Part shown: one piece after another, positions 1-6,690 of the stretch
Numbering within the stretch: position 1 is the stretch's first letter
Layout: each line of letters begins with the position of its first letter
Source: Lysobacteraceae bacterium
GTDB lineage: Bacteria; Pseudomonadota; Gammaproteobacteria; Xanthomonadales; Xanthomonadaceae
NCBI GenBank assembly: GCA_027483745.1
Contig: JAIXTZ010000257.1
Location: 1-25,704 of the forward strand
DNA: 25,704 nt
Direction: 5' to 3'
Translations under genes and position numbers: made by a program
Notes under the pieces: generated by a model
Databases searched by the model: none
The model's input: only the letters and a program-made list of their open reading frames with translations
Told to the model about the DNA's origin: nothing

Positions 1-1
1 C

Positions 2-241
2 AAGGCGCAGCCGCAGGCGGATGCCAACACGAAGAAGGCCTTCTTCACCGCTTGGGCGAACCTCTGGGCGAAGACCCAGACCACCGAGGCGCTTCGCGCC
101 GAAGTGCAGACCTCGCCGTATGCGCCGGCCGCCTTCCGCGTGAACGGTCCGCTGTCGCAATTGCCCGCCTTCGGCGAGACCTACGGCTGCCGCGTGGGCG
201 CCGTGATGCGCGCCGCCAACCCGATCGGGGTGTGGCGCTGA
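2..241 (+). CDS. M13 family metallopeptidase, C-terminal fragment
   Basis: This is the last 79 codons of a gene that begins before the window. The reading frame is open from base 2 to the TGA at 239-241. The visible sequence includes the segments FRVNGPLSQLPAF and ETYGC, followed by an ending in VWR. This matches the conserved C-terminus of neprilysin-like M13 zinc endopeptidases, where an arginine in an FRVNGPL-type segment contributes to substrate binding and a nearby cysteine and a terminal tryptophan are common. The zinc-binding HExxH region is outside the window. In bacteria these enzymes are usually exported peptidases that cut short peptides. The stop overlaps the ATG of rapA (TGATG), so the two genes may be translationally coupled, which is an odd partnership because RapA is cytoplasmic. 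Family assignment is fairly secure despite the short length. Confidence 0.8.
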   Translation, partial: KAQPQADANTKKAFFTAWANLWAKTQTTEALRAEVQTSPYAPAAFRVNGPLSQLPAFGETYGCRVGAVMRAANPIGVWR

Positions 242-3078
242 TGGCCCTGGTTCCCGGTCAACGCTGGTTCTCGTCCGCCGAGCCGGAGCTCGGCCTCGGC
301 ACCGTGCTTCGCATTGCGGGCCGCAGCGTGCAACTCGTCTTCACCGCCTCCGGCACCGTGCGCCAGTACTCGCTCGAAGCCGCGCCGCTGGTGCGCGCGG
401 TGTTCCGCGCCGGCGACCGCGTGCGCATGGACGGCAAGGAAATCGCCATCGAGTCGGTCGAGGAGCGCGCCGGCCTCGTCTGGTACCGCGCCGGCAACGA
501 CGAATTCATGGAAGGCGCGCTCGACGCCGAACAGCCGGTGTCGAAGGCCGACCAGCGCCTGATCAGCGGCCGCATCGACCGCAACGACCAGTTCGAGCGC
601 CGCGTCCGCACCCTCGGCCTGCGCGCCCGCGCGCGCCGCCATCCGGGCTGGGGCGTGCTGGGCGCCCGCGTCGACCTCATCCCGCACCAGCTGCGCGTGG
701 TCGAGACCGCCGCCGCGCGCCGCACGCCGCGCCTGCTGCTCGCCGACGAAGTGGGCCTGGGCAAGACCATCGAAGCCTGCGCCATCGCCGCGCAGCAGAT
801 CGCCAGCGGCCGGGCCAAGCGCGTGCTCGTGCTGACGCCGGAAAGCCTGGTCAACCAGTGGTTCGTCGAACTGCTGCGGCGCTTCAACCTGCCCTTCGCC
901 ATCTACGACGAGGAGCGCTGCGAGGCGCTCGAGATGAACGAGCCGTCGAGCAACCCCTTCGAGGACGAGCAGTTCGTGCTGGCCTCGGTGGATTGGCTCA
1001 CCGAGCACGACAAGCGCATGAAGCAGCTGGTGCAGGCCGGCTGGGACCTGCTGCTCGTCGACGAGGCGCACCACCTGATCTGGACGCCCGAGTTCGAGAG
1101 CCCCGGCTACACGCTGGTGGCGGCACTCGCCAAGCGCGTGCCCGGCCTGCTGCTGCTGACGGCCACGCCCGAGCAGCTCGGCCGCGGCGGGCACTTCGCC
1201 CGCCTGCGCCTGCTCGACCCGGCCCGCTACACCGACCTCAAGAGTTTCCTCGCCGAATCCGACCGCTTCGTCGCGCTCTCGCAGCTGGCCGAACGCATCG
1301 AGGCCGGCGACGTCACCCGTGCTGATGCCGAGGCCTTGAACGACCTGTTCGCCAACGACCGCGAGTGGCTCGACGCCACGCTGGCCGCCATCGAAGCGGG
1401 CGACCTCGCCGCGCGCGAGACGCTGATCGACGCCCTGGTCGACCGCCACGGCACCGGCCGCGTGATGGTGCGCAATCGCCGCGCCGCCGTCGGCGGCTTC
1501 CCGAAGCGCATCGCCCACGTCGATCTGCTGCCCGCCACCGACGATTCGGAGCTGCTGGGCCGCCTTCGGGCCGAGTTCGCCTTCGAAGTCGGCGATCTCG
1601 ACGAGGAGCCCGTCCACGACTACGCCAAGGACCCGCGCCTCGACTGGTTGCTGGAGACGCTGAACGCGCTCGGCGGCGAGAAGGCGCTGGTGCTCTGCCG
1701 CTCGCGCGCCAAGGTGCAGGCCATCGAGGAGGCGCTGCGACTGCGCTGGGGCCAGCCCGTCGCGCGCTTCCACGAAGACATGAACCTGCTGCAGCGCGAC
1801 CGAAATGCCGCGTTCTTCGCCGACCCGGATGGCGCGCGCGTGCTGATCGCCTCCGAAGTCGGCGCCGAAGGCCGCAATTTCCAGTTCGCCCAGCATCTCG
1901 TCCTGTGGGATCTGCCGCTGCACCCCGACATGCTCGAGCAGCGCATCGGCCGCCTCGACCGCATCGGCCAGCCCGGCGACGTGCACATCCACGCCGCTGC
2001 TGTCACCGGCAGCGCGCAGGAGGTGCTGCTGCGCTGGTACCACGAAGGGCTCGACGCCTTCCGCGGCGTGGTGCCGGACGGCCGCGAGCTGCTGCGTCGC
2101 AGCGTCGATGAACTCGTCGCGCTGGCCGAAGCCGATCCCATCGGCCGCGAGCCCGCGCTGGAGCAGCTGCTGGCCGACACCCGCAGTGCGCACGCCGAGC
2201 TCGCGGAACAGATCGCCCGCGGCCGCGACCGCCTGCTCGAACGCGCGAGCCAGCGTGCGGAGGCCGATGAACTGCGCGCCGCGCTCGCCGACGACGACGC
2301 CGACCTCGTCTCGCAGGAGGCCATGCTCGAACTGCTCGAAGCCTTCGGCGTCGAGAACGAGCCATTGGGTGAAGGCCGCTTCCTGCTCGACCCGGAGTAC
2401 CTCACCGTCGACGGCTTCGACGCGCTGAAGGGCGGCGCCCGCGAAGCGACCTGCGATCGTCGCCTGGCGCTCTCGCGCGACGACCTGCTCTACCTGCGCG
2501 CCGACCATCCGCTGATCCTCGGTGCACAGGACCTGATGCTGAGTTCCGAGCTCGGCAACGCCTGCCTGCTGATCGACGAGACGCTGCCGCCGCGCACCGC
2601 ACTGCTCGAAGCGGTCTACGTGCTGGAGTGCATCACCGACGCCAAGCTCAACATCGCGCGCTTCCTGCCGCCCACGCCGCTGCGCGCCATCGTCGACACG
2701 CGCCTGCAGCGCCGCGACGATTTCGCGCCGGATCCCGATTCGGTGGCGAAGGCCTCCGACCGCCAGTTCGACCTCTCGCCGATGCGCAAGGTGCTGAACA
2801 GCCTCGTGCCGCCGATGCTCGGCGCCTGCGAGACCAGCGCACGCCGCGATGCCGCGACGGTGATCGCCGAAGCAGCCGAACTCGCCGAGACGCGTCTGGG
2901 TGGCGAACTCGCCCGCCTCGAATCGCTGGCCCGCGTGAACCCGGCGGTCGGCGAGGCGGACGTGCAGGCGCTGCGCGACGAGCGCGAGGCCGTGCTGGCC
3001 GCCCTGCCCGGCGCGCGCCCGCGCCTCGACTCGGTGCGCCTGATCACCAGCCCGGATTTCCTGCTGCTGCGACGCTGA
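241..3078 (+). CDS. rapA: RNA polymerase-associated ATPase RapA
   Basis: A 945-residue Swi2/Snf2-type ATPase that in E. coli binds RNA polymerase and helps recycle it after termination; the E. coli protein has 968 residues. The start MALVPGQRWFSSAEPELGLG aligns with the RapA N-terminal Tudor-like region (residues 1-110). Walker A is DEVGLGKT at 169-176, followed by DEAH at 274-277 and the family-typical TATPEQ. The C-terminal helicase lobe contains SEVGAEGRNFQF and QRIGRLDRIGQ, and the RapA-specific RWYHEGLDAF follows. An upstream in-frame ATG at 52 lies inside the peptidase gene and would add unrelated sequence, so the ATG at 241 is chosen; it overlaps the peptidase stop. All key motifs are intact. 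Identification is very secure. Confidence 0.97.
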   Translation: MALVPGQRWFSSAEPELGLGTVLRIAGRSVQLVFTASGTVRQYSLEAAPLVRAVFRAGDRVRMDGKEIAIESVEERAGLVWYRAGNDEFMEGALDAEQPVSKADQRLISGRIDRNDQFERRVRTLGLRARARRHPGWGVLGARVDLIPHQLRVVETAAARRTPRLLLADEVGLGKTIEACAIAAQQIASGRAKRVLVLTPESLVNQWFVELLRRFNLPFAIYDEERCEALEMNEPSSNPFEDEQFVLASVDWLTEHDKRMKQLVQAGWDLLLVDEAHHLIWTPEFESPGYTLVAALAKRVPGLLLLTATPEQLGRGGHFARLRLLDPARYTDLKSFLAESDRFVALSQLAERIEAGDVTRADAEALNDLFANDREWLDATLAAIEAGDLAARETLIDALVDRHGTGRVMVRNRRAAVGGFPKRIAHVDLLPATDDSELLGRLRAEFAFEVGDLDEEPVHDYAKDPRLDWLLETLNALGGEKALVLCRSRAKVQAIEEALRLRWGQPVARFHEDMNLLQRDRNAAFFADPDGARVLIASEVGAEGRNFQFAQHLVLWDLPLHPDMLEQRIGRLDRIGQPGDVHIHAAAVTGSAQEVLLRWYHEGLDAFRGVVPDGRELLRRSVDELVALAEADPIGREPALEQLLADTRSAHAELAEQIARGRDRLLERASQRAEADELRAALADDDADLVSQEAMLELLEAFGVENEPLGEGRFLLDPEYLTVDGFDALKGGAREATCDRRLALSRDDLLYLRADHPLILGAQDLMLSSELGNACLLIDETLPPRTALLEAVYVLECITDAKLNIARFLPPTPLRAIVDTRLQRRDDFAPDPDSVAKASDRQFDLSPMRKVLNSLVPPMLGACETSARRDAATVIAEAAELAETRLGGELARLESLARVNPAVGEADVQALRDEREAVLAALPGARPRLDSVRLITSPDFLLLRR

Positions 3079-3087
3079 TGTATCGAG

Positions 3088-3114
3088 CCACGACGCCGCG
3101 ATGCGGCGTCGTGG
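3088..3114. terminator. Bidirectional hairpin between rapA and rhomboid gene
   Basis: A perfect 12-bp inverted repeat (3088-3099 and 3103-3114) with a GAT loop sits in the 51-bp gap between two convergent stop codons. There is no clear T-tract on either side, so intrinsic termination is inferred from position and stem quality. Confidence 0.65.
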
Positions 3115-3129
3115 TCGTGGTGTCCGCTG

Positions 3130-3762
3130 TCAGCGCACCGAGCGCAGCGTGGGACGACGCTTGCCGAAGGGCGGATCGCCGCGCCAGTAGCGCATGACCA
3201 GCCAGGCGCCGAGCATGCCGCCGAGGTGGGCGAAATGCGCGACGCCGCCCGGCGAGGTCACGCCCATGAACAGCGCGAGCCCGGCGAGGATCATGACGAG
3301 GTACTTCGCCTTGATCGGCACCGGCGGAATCAGCAGCATCAGCTGCTGGTTGGGGTACATCAGGCCATACGCCAGCAGCAGCCCATAGGCGAGGCCCGAG
3401 ATGCCGAGCGCCGGGCCGGGCGGGAACACGCCGGCGAGTCCGAACAGCAGGTGCACGGCGCCCGCGGTCAGGACGCACGCCAAGACAAACTGGATGTAGC
3501 GGCGCGTGCCCCACTGCGACTCCAGCATCGCGCCCAGCATCCACACCATGAAGGCGTTGAAGAACAGGTGGATGAAATCGCCATGCAGCGCCGCGTAGGT
3601 GACGAGCTGCCAGGGCAGGAAACCGCCGCCGCCGAAGCCTTCGCTACCAACGGGCCACAGGGCGAACCATCGCACCATCGGCTCGCCCACCAGCCATTGC
3701 AGGGCGAACGTGCCGGTGAGGATCCACAGCAGGTACAGCGTGACGGGAGGCAGGCGCGGCAC
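3130..3762 (-). CDS. Rhomboid family intramembrane serine protease
   Basis: A 210-residue polytopic membrane protein with about six hydrophobic segments. With the GTG start at 3762, the rhomboid signatures are HLFFNAF (H65, N69; oxyanion region), GISG (nucleophile S122) and HFAHLGG (general base H179), so the Ser-His dyad is complete. Such enzymes cut transmembrane helices of other membrane proteins within the bilayer. The start is chosen because GAGGG lies just upstream of this GTG. The longer open frame to 3843 would overlap the end of the neighbouring ATL gene and adds a non-hydrophobic, low-quality extension. It probably follows the ATL gene in one transcript (44-bp gap). The substrate cannot be predicted. 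Family assignment is secure; the start is moderately so. Confidence 0.9.
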   Translation of the reverse strand: MPRLPPVTLYLLWILTGTFALQWLVGEPMVRWFALWPVGSEGFGGGGFLPWQLVTYAALHGDFIHLFFNAFMVWMLGAMLESQWGTRRYIQFVLACVLTAGAVHLLFGLAGVFPPGPALGISGLAYGLLLAYGLMYPNQQLMLLIPPVPIKAKYLVMILAGLALFMGVTSPGGVAHFAHLGGMLGAWLVMRYWRGDPPFGKRRPTLRSVR

Positions 3763-3806
3763 GGGGCCCTCGGAGCAGTGGTGAAGACGCAGCGATGATA
3801 CCGGCG

Positions 3807-4166
3807 TCAGCGTTTCGATCGCGTCGCCGCCGGCGGCGCCCAAAGCAGGGCATCCAGCGTTTGGGCTGGCGTGCGACGCACCACCCGCACACGCCCGTTC
3901 TCGACGACCACGCCTTCCGCGCGAAGCCGCGCCGACTGCTCGGCGAAGCCGGCACTATCCGGCGGCATGGCGATGCGTCCATCCGACCGCAGCACCCGAT
4001 GCCAGGGCAGCGCCGGGTCGGTGTTCTCGCTGAGCACCCGCGCCACGAGTCGCGCGCCGCGAGGGAAACCGGCCTCGCGAGCCACCTCGCCGTAGCCGCG
4101 CACCTCCCCCGCCGGGATGCGGCGGATCACGGCAAGGATGGCGTTGGCGTTCGTGGTCAGGGCCAT
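3807..4166 (-). CDS. Alkyltransferase-like (ATL) protein, MGMT family
   Basis: A 119-residue protein matching the C-terminal DNA-binding domain of O6-methylguanine-DNA methyltransferases. The active-site PCHR motif is replaced by PWHRV at residues 54-58, so the acceptor cysteine is tryptophan W55. This substitution defines ATL proteins, which bind O6-alkylguanine, flip it out and hand the lesion to nucleotide excision repair, but do not transfer the alkyl group themselves. GYGEVAR (24-30) and the recognition-helix region GARLVARVL (37-45, arginine finger) are conserved. No N-terminal methyltransferase domain is present, as expected for ATLs. The ATG at 4166 starts the family alignment; the open frame continues far upstream but is antisense to other genes. 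The rhomboid gene follows 44 bp downstream. Confidence 0.92.
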   Translation of the reverse strand: MALTTNANAILAVIRRIPAGEVRGYGEVAREAGFPRGARLVARVLSENTDPALPWHRVLRSDGRIAMPPDSAGFAEQSARLRAEGVVVENGRVRVVRRTPAQTLDALLWAPPAATRSKR

Positions 4167-4170
4167 GGCG

Positions 4171-4192
4171 GTACGATACGCGCACTCAAGGA
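4171..4192 (+). promoter_or_regulatory. Possible -10 element and RBS of the 135-aa gene
   Basis: TACGAT at 4171-4176 resembles a -10 box, and AAGGA at 4188-4192 is a good ribosome binding site 7 bases before the ATG at 4200. I see no convincing -35 box. The gap to the divergent ATL gene is only 33 bp, so the ATL promoter must lie inside the neighbouring gene. Confidence 0.4.
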
Positions 4193-4199
4193 ACCCGCC

Positions 4200-4607
4200 A
4201 TGCAGAACTTCGAACAGATTCGCGGCCACGTGCAGTCGCACTTCCGCATCACCACCAACGACCCGTACGTGCTCTGCGTCGAACTCTCGCTGGACGGTGG
4301 CACGCGCCACCAGAGCGTGTTCCTGGCGGAACTCGAGGACGACGACGGCCGCCGGCTGCTGCGCGCCAGCACCATCATCGCGCCGATCACCGGCATCGAT
4401 GCCCGGCGCATGCTGGCCTACAACTGGCACTCGCGCGTGGGCTGGCTGGCCATCGGCGAACTCGACGGCGTGCCCTACCTGCAGCTCTGCGAGAACCGCC
4501 CCTACGCCGGCCTCGACGGCGCCGAGCTCGACCGCCTCGTCCTCGAGATCGGCGGCCAGGGCGATCGCATGGAGCGCCTGCTGTCGGCCGGCGGCGACCT
4601 GCTGTAA
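4200..4607 (+). CDS. Uncharacterised 135-aa protein, possibly chaperone-like fold
   Basis: I do not recognise this protein by name. It is soluble, acidic and has no signal peptide or membrane segment. The order of elements is an amphipathic N-terminal helix (MQNFEQIRGHVQSHF), several beta-like stretches (VLCVELSL, QSVFLAEL, LLRASTIIAPI, GWLAIGEL, PYLQLCENRP) and a C-terminal amphipathic helix (ELDRLVLEIGGQGDRMERLL). That helix-strands-helix order, and the final leucine-rich acidic helix, resemble YbjN/type III secretion chaperone-like proteins; this is an inference from pattern only. It is preceded by a good ribosome binding site (AAGGA) and stands between a divergent repair gene and a downstream membrane-protein operon, which gives no clear functional clue. 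That it is a real gene is likely; its function is unknown. Confidence 0.8.
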   Translation: MQNFEQIRGHVQSHFRITTNDPYVLCVELSLDGGTRHQSVFLAELEDDDGRRLLRASTIIAPITGIDARRMLAYNWHSRVGWLAIGELDGVPYLQLCENRPYAGLDGAELDRLVLEIGGQGDRMERLLSAGGDLL

Positions 4608-4662
4608 CGCCCCGCGTCGGCCCCGTTGGTAGACTCCACGCCCGCCTTTTGCCCGCCCCACC

Positions 4663-4722
4663 ATGCCCGACGACCCTGACTGGCGACGATTCCTGGCGCT
4701 GACCTCGCAGGCGCGCCGATGA
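4663..4722 (+). CDS. Possible 19-codon upstream ORF overlapping the CNNM gene
   Basis: The ATG at 4663 opens a 19-codon frame (peptide MPDDPDWRRFLALTSQARR) whose TGA overlaps the ATG of the downstream membrane-protein gene as ATGA at 4719-4722. The overlap suggests translational coupling, since the downstream gene has only a poor ribosome binding site of its own. This ORF itself has no clear Shine-Dalgarno sequence. It could be a leader peptide, a short coupled gene, or chance. Confidence 0.35.
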   Translation: MPDDPDWRRFLALTSQARR

Positions 4723-6029
4723 TCGAGTTCCTGCTGATCATCGTGCTCACGCTGGCCAACGGCTTCTTCGCGATGTCCGAGATGGCCGTGATGACCTCGC
4801 GCAAGGGGCGTCTCAAGCAGCTGGCGAAGGAAAGCCGCGGCGCGCGCAAGGCGCTGGAGCTGGCCGAGCATCCGGACGGTTTCCTGTCCTCGGTCCAGGT
4901 GTGGATCACCCTGCTCGGCCTGCTGCTCGGCTACTTCGGCGCCGAGACCTTCGCGGTGCACCTGCGCCCGCCGCTGCTCGAAGCCGGTCTCGATGCCCAG
5001 TGGGCCGATTGGATCGCCAAGGCCATCGCCTTCTCGATGATCCTCTACGGGTCCGTGGTGTTCGGCGAACTCGTGCCGAAGCGCGTCGCGACGCTGTATC
5101 CGGAACGCATCGCCGCCGCCGTTGCCCTGCCGATGGGCGTGATGACGATGATCGCCAAGCCCTTCGTCCACGTCCTCGCGACGTCGACCAAGGTGCTGCT
5201 GAAGCTGCTTCGCGCCGATCGCAGCGACGGCGACCGCGTCACGGAAGAAGAGATCCGACTGCTGGTGGCGGAAGGCCACGAGCAGGGCATCATCGATGCC
5301 GACGAGCAGGCCATGGTGAACCGCGTGCTCCGCCTCGGCGACCGAAGCGCGGCCAGCCTGATGACGCCGCGCACGCGCATCACCTGGCTCGACGCCAAGC
5401 TGCCGCTCGAGGACAACCTCGCCACCATGCGCGAGACGCCGTACTCGCGCTATCCGGTCTACCGCGGCAACGACGCCGAGGTGCTGGGCATCCTCGAGGT
5501 GAAGAGCCTTACCGGGCGACTCGGCCAGGGCGGCAGCGTCGACCTCTTCGCCACGCTCAAGCCGGCGCTGTTCGTGTCGGAATCGACGCAGTCGATGCGC
5601 CTGCTGGAAATCTTCCGCGAAGAGCAGCAGACGATGGCCCTCGTCGTCGACGAATACGGTGAAGTGATCGGCGCGGTCACCGCCAGCGATCTACTCGGCG
5701 CCGTGATGGGCCGCGGCCAAGCCCCGCACGAGGCCAGCGACGAAGAGCCGCTGCTCGTGCAGCGCGACGACGGCAGCTGGCTGGTGGACGGCCGCCTGCC
5801 CAGCGATGAAACGCGCGAGCTGCTGCGCGTCAGCGCGCTCCCCGGCGAGGAAGACCACGATTTCCACACCATCGCCGGCATGGTGATGGCGCAGTTCGGG
5901 CGCATCCCCGACGCGGGCGAGCATTTCACCTGGGAAGGCTGGCGCATCGAAGTGGTCGACCGCGACGGCGCCCGCATCGACAAGCTGCTGGTGGAGCGCC
6001 TCGATCGCGACGAAAGCGCCGAGGCCTGA
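4719..6029 (+). CDS. Hemolysin-family CNNM/CBS/CorC-HlyC membrane protein
   Basis: A 436-residue protein with the standard three-part architecture. An N-terminal CNNM (DUF21) transmembrane domain spans about residues 1-170, with helices at 1-19, around 57-75, 103-120 and 130-160. A CBS pair (about 205-340) contains LMTPRTRI at 215-222, RYPVYRG at 244-250 and a VVDEYGEVIGAVT segment. A CorC/HlyC domain occupies about 345-430. Related proteins take part in Mg2+/Co2+ export or resistance, and CBS pairs in this family bind adenine nucleotides; the 'hemolysin' name is historical. The ATG at 4719 overlaps the stop of a 19-codon ORF. An ExoD-family gene begins 9 bp after the stop, so the two are probably one operon. 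The transported ion cannot be read from the sequence. Confidence 0.93.
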   Translation: MIEFLLIIVLTLANGFFAMSEMAVMTSRKGRLKQLAKESRGARKALELAEHPDGFLSSVQVWITLLGLLLGYFGAETFAVHLRPPLLEAGLDAQWADWIAKAIAFSMILYGSVVFGELVPKRVATLYPERIAAAVALPMGVMTMIAKPFVHVLATSTKVLLKLLRADRSDGDRVTEEEIRLLVAEGHEQGIIDADEQAMVNRVLRLGDRSAASLMTPRTRITWLDAKLPLEDNLATMRETPYSRYPVYRGNDAEVLGILEVKSLTGRLGQGGSVDLFATLKPALFVSESTQSMRLLEIFREEQQTMALVVDEYGEVIGAVTASDLLGAVMGRGQAPHEASDEEPLLVQRDDGSWLVDGRLPSDETRELLRVSALPGEEDHDFHTIAGMVMAQFGRIPDAGEHFTWEGWRIEVVDRDGARIDKLLVERLDRDESAEA

Positions 6030-6038
6030 CCGCGGCGC

Positions 6039-6656
6039 ATGGATGACGGGCTGACCACGCAGCGACTCTTCGAGCGCATCGCGCGCGACTATCCCGGCAC
6101 CCTGCCCCTCGCCGACCTGCTCGACGCCTTCAGCGAGCGCGCCTTCGGGCTGTTCCTGCTGCTGGCCATCCTCCCGGCCTTCCTCCCGCTGCCCGCCGGC
6201 GCTGGCGCCATCAGCGGTCCGCTCGTCTCGCTGGCCGGGCTGCAGTTGCTGGCCCAAGCCGAGCACCCGTGGCTGCCGCGCTGGCTCCAACGGCGGACGG
6301 TGTCGACGGCCTCGCTGGAGCGGTTCCGTGAGCGGCTGGCGCGGCCGCTGGCCTGGCTGGAACGCGTGAGCCACCCGCGCTGGCCCGCGTTGATCGACCA
6401 CCCGGCGGCGAAGGCCACCAGTGGGCTGCTGTTGGTGGTGCTCGGCGGGCTGCTGGCCCTGCCCATCCCGCTCACCAACTACCCGTTCGGCCTCGTGCTG
6501 CTGGTGTTCGCGGTCGCCCTGATCGAACGCGATGGCCGCACGATGGCCCTGGCTTGGGCGCTGGGCGCGGCCGAGGTGCTCGTGGTCGCGCTGTTCGTCG
6601 ATGACGTCGCCACGTTGCTGCTCACCTTCGGCGAGCGTGTGGCCGCCTGGTTCTGA
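6039..6656 (+). CDS. ExoD-family membrane protein
   Basis: A 205-residue integral membrane protein. A cytoplasmic N-terminal segment with TLPLADLLDAFSERAFGLFLLL is followed by the helix LLLAILPAFLPLPAGAGAIS, an amphipathic arginine-rich middle (about 75-120), and three or four further hydrophobic segments toward the C-terminus (SGLLLVVLGGLLALPIPLTN, FGLVLLVFAVALIERDG, ALGAAEVLVVALFV). This is the pattern of the ExoD family, first described for exopolysaccharide synthesis in Sinorhizobium; its biochemical role is unclear, and no polysaccharide genes lie nearby. It starts 9 bp after the CNNM/CBS gene and is probably co-transcribed with it. Family assignment is fairly secure; assigning an exopolysaccharide role would be over-reading. 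Confidence 0.85.
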   Translation: MDDGLTTQRLFERIARDYPGTLPLADLLDAFSERAFGLFLLLAILPAFLPLPAGAGAISGPLVSLAGLQLLAQAEHPWLPRWLQRRTVSTASLERFRERLARPLAWLERVSHPRWPALIDHPAAKATSGLLLVVLGGLLALPIPLTNYPFGLVLLVFAVALIERDGRTMALAWALGAAEVLVVALFVDDVATLLLTFGERVAAWF

Positions 6657-6662
6657 GCGACG

Positions 6663-6676
6663 GCGCCCCGCGGCGC
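6663..6676. terminator. Weak hairpin between convergent genes
   Basis: GCGCC at 6663-6667 and GGCGC at 6672-6676 form a short 5-bp stem in the 34-bp gap between the ExoD and GGDEF-EAL stops. There is no T-tract. It is only a candidate. Confidence 0.25.
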
Positions 6677-6690
6677 GGCGGCCACCGCGC

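Noticed and set aside
181..2508. 775-codon open frame on the - strand opposite rapA
   Set aside because: Its translation is a glutamine/valine/alanine/arginine-rich shadow without domains, produced by high-GC codon use in rapA, whose motifs are all intact.
6039..6656. Exopolysaccharide biosynthesis cluster marked by the ExoD-family gene
   Set aside because: No glycosyltransferase, polymerase or export genes are present, and ExoD-family genes are common outside such clusters.
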